Positions 6,525 to 11,405 of a stretch of 11,405 nt of DNA are shown piece after piece (the stretch's first letter is position 1; the number at the start of each line of letters is the position of its first letter). A program made the translations under genes and the position numbers. The DNA is from Oscillospiraceae bacterium (GTDB lineage Bacteria; Bacillota; Clostridia; Oscillospirales; Oscillospiraceae): contig JAJPXI010000220.1 in assembly GCA_021205585.1 (NCBI GenBank), positions 1 to 11,405 of the forward strand, given 5' to 3'. The notes under the pieces were generated by a model. It made no database searches. It was not told the origin of the DNA and worked only from the letters and a program-made list of their open reading frames with translations.

Positions 6525-6692
6525 CTAAGGAAGTGCTGATTAAGTGCGCCTGCGGCGTATGACAGAATCTTTTGGCCCAGGAACGCGTTGCAAAAGCTTG
6601 ACATACATCAAGTATTCCTGCGCTTTTGCGCCTTTTCCTGAACCAAAATCTTCTGCCATCCGCTCTTGCCGACTTAATCAGCACTTCCTTAA
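6525..6692. mobile_element. MITE-like palindromic element (about 160 bp)
   Basis: Terminal inverted repeats of 20 bp are perfect: TAAGGAAGTGCTGATTAAGT (6526-6545) against its complement at 6672-6691. The likely element is GGAAGTG...CACTTCC (6529-6688), flanked by CTAA (6525-6528) and TTAA (6689-6692), compatible with a YTAA-type target duplication with one change. The interior is also an imperfect palindrome (for example CAGAA, TTTTGG, CAGGAA and GCAAAAGC recur in mirrored order) centred near CTTGACATACATCAAG. It encodes no protein. The YTAA flank and the GGAAG-type end resemble some IS5-group ends, but the parent family is a guess. Confidence 0.65.
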
Positions 6693-6698
6693 ATGGGC

Positions 6699-6885
6699 CA
6701 TAATGACCACCTCCAACATTATTTTCTCACTTTTCAGACTAAATGCAACCCCAATCCCCCATGGGGGATTGTATCCCATACTCTTTGCGGCCCTCCGATT
6801 TCTCAGATTTAACGCAACATCCGCTTCTTCAAAGTAAACGCAACATATCAAATGCCGGGTGTTGCGTTTACTTTGGAAATTGAGG
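6699..6885 (-). mobile_element. Possible end of a decayed insertion sequence
   Basis: Three imperfect 20-bp direct repeats ending in GCAAC(A) lie at 6731-6750 (TTTTCAGACTAAATGCAACC), 6800-6819 (TTCTCAGATTTAACGCAACA) and 6826-6845 (TCTTCAAAGTAAACGCAACA). Read on the minus strand they are followed by a perfect ribosome site GGAGGTGG (6714-6707) and an ATG at 6701 whose frame stops after seven codons, inside the MITE-like terminal repeat. Repeated transposase-binding sites starting with TGTTG, followed by a transposase start, are seen at ends of IS21-type elements, so this may be such an end with its gene lost. A palindrome CAATCCCCCATGGGGGATTG (6752-6771) lies between the repeats. The element identity is inference. 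Confidence 0.35.
6830..6885 (+). repeat. 56-bp palindromic repeat, copy 1
   Basis: CAAAGTAAACGCAACA (6830-6845), a 14-nt spacer and TGTTGCGTTTACTTTG (6860-6875) form a perfect 16-bp inverted repeat, followed by GAAATTGAGG. All 56 bases are identical, in the same orientation, to 11073-11128. It lies just upstream of the NAD operon promoter. Confidence 0.9.
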
Positions 6886-6913
6886 TGTCGTGAAAAAATT
6901 GTGAAAGCTTTGT

Positions 6914-6931
6914 CAGGTGTCTTGACATCTG
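6914..6931 (+). promoter_or_regulatory. Candidate NiaR operator
   Basis: CAGGTGTC-TT-GACATCTG is a near-perfect inverted repeat (7 of 8 pairs) that overlaps the -35 box of the NAD operon. A second overlapping palindrome, CTTGACA-TC-TGTCAAG, covers 6921-6936. Binding here would block RNA polymerase. Assignment to NiaR rests on position and on the niaR gene lying in the same operon; TGTC/GACA half-sites fit my memory of NiaR sites but were not compared with a motif. Confidence 0.55.
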
Positions 6932-6950
6932 TCAAGTTGTGTATTACAAT
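6922..6950 (+). promoter_or_regulatory. Sigma-A promoter of the NAD biosynthesis operon
   Basis: Perfect TTGACA (6922-6927), 17-bp spacer, TACAAT (6945-6950). Start expected near 6957, leaving a leader of about 145 nt before nadB. No other promoter is apparent until the end of nadA, consistent with one polycistronic message. Confidence 0.82.
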
Positions 6951-6956
6951 ACATAA

Positions 6957-7100
6957 AATCAATTTGGGAGCATTGGAAATCTCCCCGGTGTGCGGGGCGG
7001 CGAAGGGCCATCCTGGCGCTGCGGGGCGAAATCCAAAAGCCTCCCGTCGGCTCCGAAGCCGGGGAATTCCCCCGCCGGACCGTGGAAGCAGGGATATGGA
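6957..7100 (+). promoter_or_regulatory. GC-rich structured leader of the NAD operon
   Basis: Several small stems follow each other: CCCCG-GTGTG-CGGGG (6983-6997), GCCA-TCC-TGGC (7007-7017), CGGCT-CCGA-AGCCG (7048-7061) and the self-complementary GGGGAATTCCCC (7061-7072); GGGAG (6965-6969) could close the first part with CTCCC (7041-7045). I do not recognise a known riboswitch consensus. The frame is open upstream to a GTG at 6990, but that stretch has no ribosome site and an unlikely Gly/Arg/Pro composition. Confidence 0.35.
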
Positions 7101-8411
7101 ATGAACACTGAATTTTACGATGTGGCCGTGGTGGGCACCGGGGCGGCGGGGCTGTTCTGCGCATTAAGCCTGCCGGAAACCTTGCGGGTGCTGATAATCA
7201 CCAAACGGGAGGCGGAGCAGTCCGACTCCTTCCTGGCCCAGGGGGGCATCTGTGTGCTGCGGGGGGAGGAGGACTACGAGGACTTCTTCCGGGACACCAT
7301 GCGGGCCGGCCACTATGAGAACAACAAGGATGCGGTAGCCCTGATGATCCGCTCCTCCAACGCCGTCATCCGCCAACTGCTGGACTATGGCGTGCGCTTT
7401 GCGCGCCGGCGGGACGGCAGTTTGGCCTATACCAAAGAGGGCGGCCACTCCAAACCCCGCATTCTCTTCCACGAGGACGTAACCGGGCGGGAGATTACCG
7501 GCGCGCTGCTGGAGCAGGTTCGGCGGCGGCCCAACATCACCCTCCGGGAGCACACCACGATGGTGGATCTGATTGCCCAGGGAAACCTGTGCGGCGGCGT
7601 GGTGGCAGTGGACAGCCGGGGGGAGCCCTCCCTCATCCAGGCCCCCAGCGTGGTGCTGGCCTGCGGCGGGCTGGGTGGGCTTTATCAAAACTCCACCAAC
7701 TTCCCCCACATCACCGGGGACGCCCTGGCCATCGCCCTGAACCGGGGGGTGGCCCTGGAACACCTGGACTATATCCAAATCCACCCCACCACCCTGTTCT
7801 CCCAAAAGCCGGGCCGCCGGTTTTTAATCTCCGAGTCGGTGCGGGGGGAGGGCGCCCTGCTCTACAATAAAAACGGCCAGCGGTTCACCAACGAACTCCA
7901 GCCCAGGGACGTGCTGAGCCAGGCCATCTTCCGGCAGCTGGAGAAGGACGGCACGGAATTTGTCTGGGAGGATATGCGCCCCCTGGGGGAACAGGCCATC
8001 CTGAACCATTTCCCCAACATCTACCAGCGATGCCTGGAGGAGGGCTTCAACGTGCTGACCCAGCCCATCCCTGTCACCCCGGCCCAGCACTACTTCATGG
8101 GAGGCATCCGGGTCAACCTGGCCAGCCAGACCTCCATGGACGGCCTGTACGCCGTGGGGGAGACCAGCTGCAACGGGGTACACGGCCGCAACCGCCTGGC
8201 CAGCAACTCCCTGCTGGAATCCCTGGTGTTCGCCCAGCGGGCCGCCGAGGACATCGCCTTCGGCGGCGTCCGCCCCGGCTGCGCCGCCGGGGACGTAAAC
8301 CCGGAGGACTACCGGGATCTCCCCGCCCTGTTCGCCGGGTACGCGGAGCAGGTGCGCGCCGCCATCCTGGAGTCCGCCCAAATCAGAGCCGCCCAGCCCA
8401 TTCGGGCATAA
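7101..8411 (+). CDS. nadB: L-aspartate oxidase
   Basis: A cytosolic flavoenzyme that oxidises L-aspartate to iminoaspartate, the first step of de novo NAD synthesis. The 436-aa product has an N-terminal FAD-binding VVGTGAAGLFCAL (Gly12, Gly14, Gly17), QGGICV, HEDVTGREI, ACGGLGGLYQNSTN, HPTTL (His228), RFLISESVRGEGALL (Arg248), HYFMGGI (His330) and the succinate dehydrogenase/fumarate reductase flavoprotein-type GETSCNGVHGRNRLASNSLLESLVF (Arg365). His228, Arg248, His330 and Arg365 match substrate- and proton-handling positions of the family. It is about 100 residues shorter than E. coli NadB because the C-terminal helical domain is missing, as in many clostridial forms. ATG at 7101 has a modest AGGGA (7090-7094). 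Related fumarate reductase flavoproteins are excluded by length and by nadC and nadA next door. First gene of the operon; nadC starts 11 bp downstream. Confidence 0.96.
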   Translation: MNTEFYDVAVVGTGAAGLFCALSLPETLRVLIITKREAEQSDSFLAQGGICVLRGEEDYEDFFRDTMRAGHYENNKDAVALMIRSSNAVIRQLLDYGVRFARRRDGSLAYTKEGGHSKPRILFHEDVTGREITGALLEQVRRRPNITLREHTTMVDLIAQGNLCGGVVAVDSRGEPSLIQAPSVVLACGGLGGLYQNSTNFPHITGDALAIALNRGVALEHLDYIQIHPTTLFSQKPGRRFLISESVRGEGALLYNKNGQRFTNELQPRDVLSQAIFRQLEKDGTEFVWEDMRPLGEQAILNHFPNIYQRCLEEGFNVLTQPIPVTPAQHYFMGGIRVNLASQTSMDGLYAVGETSCNGVHGRNRLASNSLLESLVFAQRAAEDIAFGGVRPGCAAGDVNPEDYRDLPALFAGYAEQVRAAILESAQIRAAQPIRA

Positions 8412-8422
8412 GGAGAAACGCT

Positions 8423-9292
8423 ATGAATCCAATCGCCATGCAATTAAACGCGGATCCCTGGATTCTCTCGGCCCTGCGGGAGGATATGCCGGGGGAGGAC
8501 GTGTCCACCGCCGCCGTCATGCCCCAGGCCCGACAGGGCCGGGTGGAGCTGCTGTGCAAGCAGGACGGCGTACTCGCCGGGCTGGACGTCTTTGCCCGGG
8601 TGTTCCATCTCCTGGACGGCGACGCCCATATCGAACCCCTGTGCCGGGACGGAGAGGAAATTCATGCCGGCCAGCTGCTGGCCACGGTGACGGGGGACAT
8701 CCGGGCGCTGCTGTCCGGGGAACGGGTGGCCCTGAACTTTTTGCAGCGCATGAGCGGCATCGCCACCTACACCCGCCAGATGGCCCGGTTGCTGGAGGGC
8801 ACCGGCGTCACCCTGCTGGACACCCGCAAGACCACGCCGAATTTCCGCGTGTTTGAAAAATACGCCGTCCGGATGGGCGGCGGCCGGAACCACCGCACCG
8901 GCCTGTCCGACGGGGTATTGCTCAAGGACAATCACATCGCCGCCGCCGGAGGCGTGGCCCAGGCGGTGGCGATGGCCCGTGCCTACGCACCCTTCGTGCG
9001 GAAAATCGAGGTGGAAACCGAAACGCTCCAGCAGGTAGAGGAGGCGGTGCGGGCCGGGGCCGACATCATCATGCTGGACAACATGACCGACGAGGAAATG
9101 CGCCGGGCCGTGGCCCTGATCGATGGCCGGGCCAAAACCGAGTGCTCCGGCAATATCACTCTGGAGAACGCAAAACGGGTAGCCGGTCTGGGGGTGGACT
9201 ACGTCTCCTGCGGGGCGCTGACCCACTCCGCCCCCATTTTGGATCTGTCCATGAAGAACCTGCGCCCGCTGGACGGGGAGGGACGGCCGTGA
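8423..9292 (+). CDS. nadC: Nicotinate-nucleotide pyrophosphorylase (carboxylating)
   Basis: Quinolinate phosphoribosyltransferase: converts quinolinate and PRPP to nicotinate mononucleotide, CO2 and pyrophosphate, the third de novo NAD step. The 289-aa protein has the usual length. An N-terminal alpha/beta domain (about 1-110, with LREDMPGEDVST) is followed by a barrel with SGIATYT, LDTRKTTP (132-139), GGGRNHRTGLSDG (about 152-164), LLKDNH, IEVE, IIMLDN, ECSGNIT and GALTHSAPILDLS. The Arg, Lys and His of TRKT, GRNHR and LKDNH line the phosphate and quinolinate sites. ATG at 8423 is preceded by AAGGAG (8410-8415), which overlaps the nadB stop, so the two genes are tightly linked. Its TGA overlaps the GTG of the next gene by four bases (GTGA). 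The motifs exclude nicotinate phosphoribosyltransferase. No anomaly seen. Confidence 0.96.
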   Translation: MNPIAMQLNADPWILSALREDMPGEDVSTAAVMPQARQGRVELLCKQDGVLAGLDVFARVFHLLDGDAHIEPLCRDGEEIHAGQLLATVTGDIRALLSGERVALNFLQRMSGIATYTRQMARLLEGTGVTLLDTRKTTPNFRVFEKYAVRMGGGRNHRTGLSDGVLLKDNHIAAAGGVAQAVAMARAYAPFVRKIEVETETLQQVEEAVRAGADIIMLDNMTDEEMRRAVALIDGRAKTECSGNITLENAKRVAGLGVDYVSCGALTHSAPILDLSMKNLRPLDGEGRP

Positions 9293-9852
9293 ACGTAACG
9301 CAAAGGCGCAGGGAAATCGTCGCCCTCCTGCGGCAGTCCGCCGCCCCCGTGGCGGCCAAAACCCTGGCCGACCGCTTTCACGTCAGCCGCCAGGTCATCG
9401 TGCAGGATATGGCGGTCATTCGGGCCTCGGTCTCCGGCATTGAGTCCACCTACCGGGGCTATATCCTCCAGCAGCCGGCGGCCTGCTCCCGGGAGTTCAA
9501 GGTCTGCCACGGGCCGGAGCGGATGGCGGAAGAGCTGAATTTAATCGTGGACTGCGGCGGCCACATCAAGAATATCAGCATCAGCCATCGGGTCTATGGC
9601 CGGGTGACGGCGGAGATGGACATCCGCTCCCGGCAGGACGTCCGGGATTTCGCCCAGGCCCTGGAAAACAGCAAATCCACCCTGCTGGGCAGCGCTACAT
9701 CGGGGTACCACTACCATCTGGTGGAGGCCCCCAGCCAGGAGCGGCTGGATTTAATCCAGCGGCAGCTGGCCCAGGCCGGCATCCTGGCCCCTCTGCGCCC
9801 CTGGGAGCGGGAAACGGACAGCAAGGAGGAACAGCGGCATGACCATCTGTGA
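9289..9852 (+). CDS. niaR: NiaR-type transcriptional repressor of NAD synthesis (HTH + 3H)
   Basis: A 187-aa regulator, also called YrxA or NadR in Bacillus. Residues 1-60 are a winged-helix HTH_11-like domain (QRRREIVALLRQSAAPVAAK, then LADRFHVSRQVIVQDMAVIR). Residues 68-170 are a 3H domain, named after conserved histidines: candidates seen here are His74 (CHGPERM), His92 and His100 (GGHIKNISISHRVYG) and His141/His143 (GYHYHLVE). In characterised members the 3H domain binds nicotinic acid as co-repressor, together with a metal. The start is GTG at 9289, with GGGGAGGG 6 bases upstream, overlapping the nadC stop; a longer upstream frame is inside nadC and rejected. The 3' end overlaps nadA by 14 bp. 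Location inside the operon implies autoregulation, most simply at the palindrome 6914-6931. The last residues (about 170-187) are charged and poorly conserved-looking. Confidence 0.92.
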   Translation: MNVTQRRREIVALLRQSAAPVAAKTLADRFHVSRQVIVQDMAVIRASVSGIESTYRGYILQQPAACSREFKVCHGPERMAEELNLIVDCGGHIKNISISHRVYGRVTAEMDIRSRQDVRDFAQALENSKSTLLGSATSGYHYHLVEAPSQERLDLIQRQLAQAGILAPLRPWERETDSKEEQRHDHL

Positions 9853-10756
9853 GCTTCAGGAAAAAGTTCTCCAATTAAAAAAGGAAAAGGATTTCTGTAT
9901 CCTGGCCCACGCCTACCAGGGCCAGGAGATTTTGGAGGTGGCCGACTACACCGGCGACTCCTACGGCCTGAGCGTCCAGGCCAGCCGGGACGCCCACCGC
10001 AACGTGCTGATGTGCGGCGTGCGCTTTATGGCGGAGACCTGCAAGGTGCTCTCCCCGGACAAGCGCGTGCTGTTAGCCAACCCCCTGGCCGGGTGCCCCA
10101 TGGCCGAGCAGCTGGATTTGGAGACGCTGGAGGCCCTGAAGGAAAAATACCCCGGCTACGCGGCGGTGGCCTACATCAACACCACCTCGGAGCTGAAAAC
10201 CGCCTGCGACGTCTGCGTCACTTCCTCCTCGGCGGTGAAAATCTGCCGGGCCCTGCCGGCGGACAAAATCCTCTTCATCCCCGACCAGCAGCTGGGCCGC
10301 TATGTGGCCGCCCAGGTGCCGGAAAAACAGTTCGCCTTTTACAGCGGCGGCTGCCCCCGGCATGTGGTGGTGCGCGCCCACGACGTGGAGCGGGCCAGGG
10401 CGGCCCACCCGGAAGCCCTGCTGCTGGTTCACCCGGAGTGCCGCCCGGAGGTCGTCTCCCAGGCCGACTATGTGGGCTCCACCACCGGCATTATGGACTT
10501 CGCCATGAAATCTGAGCGGGACAGCTTTCTCATCGGCACGGAGAACAGCATCGTGGAGCATTTGCAGTTTGCCTGCCCTGACAAGGCTTTTTACCCCCTG
10601 TCGGTCAATCTCAGCTGCATGAATATGAAGGTAACCACCCTGATGGACGTCTACCGGGCCCTGTCCGGCCGGGGGGGTGAGGAAATCGCCCTGCCCCAGC
10701 CCGTCCTGGACGGCGCGGGTCGCTGCATCCGCAGGATGATCGAATTGGGAGGCTGA
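9839..10756 (+). CDS. nadA: Quinolinate synthase
   Basis: A [4Fe-4S] enzyme that condenses iminoaspartate from NadB with dihydroxyacetone phosphate to quinolinate. The 305-aa product shows the three NadA repeats. Candidate cluster ligands are Cys86 (ANPLAGCPMAEQ), Cys172 (GGCPRHV) and Cys260 (NLSCMNMK), with spacing close to the three ligands known from Thermotoga NadA. Other family marks are ILAHAYQGQEI near the N-terminus, DYTGDSYGL, AYINTTSELK, VTSSSAVKI, FIPDQQLG, VHPEC, YVGSTTGIM and IGTENSIVEHL. ATG at 9839 has AAGGAGGA (9823-9830) inside the end of niaR. Its cluster is oxygen-sensitive, which fits an anaerobe. It is last in the operon, so the pathway order A is displaced behind the regulator; B-C-R-A still supplies all three enzymes. 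Complete and without defects. Confidence 0.96.
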   Translation: MTICELQEKVLQLKKEKDFCILAHAYQGQEILEVADYTGDSYGLSVQASRDAHRNVLMCGVRFMAETCKVLSPDKRVLLANPLAGCPMAEQLDLETLEALKEKYPGYAAVAYINTTSELKTACDVCVTSSSAVKICRALPADKILFIPDQQLGRYVAAQVPEKQFAFYSGGCPRHVVVRAHDVERARAAHPEALLLVHPECRPEVVSQADYVGSTTGIMDFAMKSERDSFLIGTENSIVEHLQFACPDKAFYPLSVNLSCMNMKVTTLMDVYRALSGRGGEEIALPQPVLDGAGRCIRRMIELGG

Positions 10757-10781
10757 TCGAGCGGCCCGCGCAGGATCAGGA

Positions 10782-10817
10782 ACACCGCAAGGCGCCGCAG
10801 TCCGCTCTGTGCGGTGT
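10782..10817 (+). terminator. Hairpin after the NAD operon, weak terminator candidate
   Basis: ACACCGCA (10782-10789) pairs with TGCGGTGT (10810-10817), 26 bp after the nadA stop. No T-run follows, so termination may depend on this stem plus the stronger hairpin at 10847-10883. Confidence 0.35.
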
Positions 10818-10846
10818 AGCCCAAAGACTAAGGCAAAGCAAAAATA

Positions 10847-10883
10847 GAAAACCCATGAAATCGTTGAGATTTCATGGGTTTTC
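10847..10883 (-). terminator. Rho-independent terminator of tRNA-Pro
   Basis: Perfect 16-bp arms GAAAACCCATGAAATC (10847-10862) and complement (10868-10883) around a 5-nt loop; on the minus strand the stem ends in TTTTC and is followed by TATTTTTGC. It begins directly after the encoded CCA of the tRNA. It may also stop readthrough from nadA, which converges on it. Confidence 0.85.
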
Positions 10884-10959
10884 TGGTCCGAGTGACGGGA
10901 TTTGAACCCACGGCCTCTTGGTCCCGAACCAAGCGCGCTACCAACTGCGCTACACCCGG
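10884..10959 (-). tRNA. tRNA-Pro (anticodon CGG)
   Basis: A 76-nt cloverleaf on the minus strand: acceptor CCGGGTG with CACTCGG (one G-U pair), D arm GCGC-AGTTGGTA-GCGC, anticodon stem CTTGG/CCAAG with loop TTCGGGA (anticodon CGG, reads the proline codon CCG), T arm GTGGG-TTCAAAT-CCCGT, discriminator A and encoded CCA. A CGG-specific isoacceptor suits a GC-rich genome. It stands alone, with its own promoter (10996-11025) and terminator. The 3' end shows no duplicated target typical of integrase attachment within the window. Confidence 0.96.
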
Positions 10960-10995
10960 ATGCCGCGTTTGCCGGTTAAGAAACTGGACGTATAA

Positions 10996-11025
10996 ATTAT
11001 AACGGAATCTTACCGGTAATGTCAA
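10996..11025 (-). promoter_or_regulatory. Promoter of tRNA-Pro
   Basis: Minus strand: TTGACA (11025-11020), 18-bp spacer containing TTACCGGTAA, TATAAT (11001-10996). Start near 10990 leaves about 30 nt of 5' leader for RNase P removal. Confidence 0.8.
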
Positions 11026-11062
11026 GGGTTTTGTTGCTTTGCCACAGAAAGGCAGAGTCTAT

Positions 11063-11128
11063 CCTCAATTTCCAAAGTAAACGCAACATATCAAATGCCG
11101 GGTGTTGCGTTTACTTTGGAAATTGAGG
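11063..11128. repeat. Long palindromic repeat, copy 2
   Basis: Perfect 26-bp arms at 11063-11088 and 11103-11128 (CCTCAATTTCCAAAGTAAAC... at the left edge) around the 14-nt spacer TATCAAATGCCGGG. The segment 11073-11128 is identical to 6830-6885, so copy 1 has lost 10 bp of the left arm. The inner ends CGCAACA/TGTTGCG face each other like two abutting element ends. The stem would be extremely stable in single-stranded DNA or RNA. Confidence 0.92.
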
Positions 11129-11405
11129 GCTGTTTCAGGCTGTCTATGGAGAAATTTTTCTTGACATCGCCGTTGCCCTGCGTTATACTTGCTTCGTCGG
11201 ATGTGGCTCTTCTATTGCGAAGCTCTTTTGAAGTAGGCGTAATACGAGCCGCATCTGATTTTTTGTCCACTCTTGAATGCTTGTCTCGGTCAAATTGATT
11301 ATATCATAAAGCAACAGATTCCCATTGCCTCGACTCCCAACGATAACTTGAGGATTGTGTCAATAGTTTTGTGTAAACTTTCAAAAGCTTCTTGCTTCAG
11401 TGCAG
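11091..11405 (-). pseudogene. Possible decayed reading frame running off the window
   Basis: Three minus-strand frames give protein-like pieces in series. From 11403 to 11299 one frame reads ALKQEAFESLHKTIDTILKL... and stops; the next frame around 11325-11270 reads NLLLYDIINLTETSIQEWTK; the third from about 11290 reads DKKSDAARITPTSKELRNRR and GNGDVKKNFSIDSLKQ, ending in a TGA at 11093-11091 inside the palindromic repeat. LYDIINL followed by a polar linker and a NFSIDSL-type block reminds me of large polyvalent proteins of gut phages and conjugative elements. Two frameshifts would be needed, so this would be a broken fragment, or the resemblance is accidental. No intact start is inside the window. 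Confidence 0.3.
11161..11264 (+). ncRNA. Candidate small RNA with promoter and terminator
   Basis: TTGACA (11161-11166), 17-bp spacer and TATACT (11184-11189) predict a start near 11196. From 11197 TCGGATGTGGCTC can pair with GAGCCGCATCTGA (11246-11258) over 13 bp, followed at once by TTTTTT (11259-11264). Two pairs are G-U wobbles that work only in the plus-strand RNA. The product would be about 68 nt with a 36-nt inner region containing CTTC-TATTGC-GAAG. It overlaps the possible decayed frame on the other strand, so both readings cannot be equally meaningful. No known RNA family is recognised. Confidence 0.4.

Noticed and set aside
6678..6962. Minus-strand 94-aa reading frame
   Set aside because: It runs through the palindromic repeat, the direct repeats and the NAD promoter, has no ribosome site at its start and no recognisable domain.
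6990..7100. N-terminal extension of NadB from a GTG
   Set aside because: No ribosome site and a composition unlike a protein; the FAD motif begins at the normal distance from the ATG at 7101.
6957..7100. Known riboswitch (cobalamin, TPP, NAD-type)
   Set aside because: The leader has stems, but I could not match the conserved bases of any family.
7164..9226. Long minus-strand frames opposite nadB and nadC
   Set aside because: They are antisense shadows typical of GC-rich coding DNA; the plus-strand proteins are clear family members.
10884..11128. Integration site for a mobile element at tRNA-Pro
   Set aside because: No duplicated tRNA 3' end and no integrase gene is visible; the adjacent repeat also occurs away from any tRNA at 6830.
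11095..11298. Plus-strand 67-aa reading frame
   Set aside because: It starts in the loop of the palindrome without a ribosome site and crosses the promoter and hairpin of the small RNA candidate.

Overview
The window looks like chromosomal DNA of a GC-rich gut Clostridia member, probably an Oscillospiraceae relative. This rests on GC-rich codon use, strong AGGAGG-type ribosome sites, sigma-A promoters of TTGACA/TATAAT type, an NlpC/P60 wall enzyme with clostridial architecture, a NadB without the long C-terminal domain and a 3H-domain NiaR repressor. The genus is inference only.

Layout: (1) 39-1636, plus strand: a promoter and a two-gene unit, a small conserved protein of unknown function followed by a secreted SH3 + NlpC/P60 peptidoglycan hydrolase. 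(2) 1637-2605: a repeat-rich stretch with an array of hairpins, a single-domain biotinyl carrier protein with its own promoter, and a strong bidirectional terminator. Two related modular repeats in opposite orientation lie on either side of the carrier gene. (3) 2606-6261, minus strand: two overlapping half-transporter genes that make a heterodimeric ABC exporter, one degenerate and one catalytic half. (4) 6262-6921: over 600 bp without a gene. It holds the exporter promoter, a terminator hairpin, a palindromic MITE-like element and what looks like the end of a lost insertion sequence. (5) 6914-10756, plus strand: a compact de novo NAD operon, nadB-nadC-niaR-nadA, with overlapping or closely spaced genes, a good promoter and a candidate NiaR operator over the -35 box. 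(6) 10782-11025: hairpins and a minus-strand tRNA-Pro(CGG) gene with promoter and terminator. (7) 11063-11405: a second copy of a palindromic repeat seen in front of the NAD operon, a candidate small RNA and a possible decayed reading frame on the minus strand.

How the parts work together: NadB oxidises aspartate to iminoaspartate, NadA condenses it with dihydroxyacetone phosphate to quinolinate, and NadC converts quinolinate to nicotinate mononucleotide. NiaR, translated from the same mRNA, probably shuts the operon down when niacin is available. The two ABC halves are translationally coupled, as expected for an obligate heterodimer. The protein-coding genes are of known types apart from the small protein. 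The least explained content is the intergenic DNA: at least four families of palindromic or modular repeats, three of them present twice in this window. I see no convincing new defence system or other new multi-gene system.
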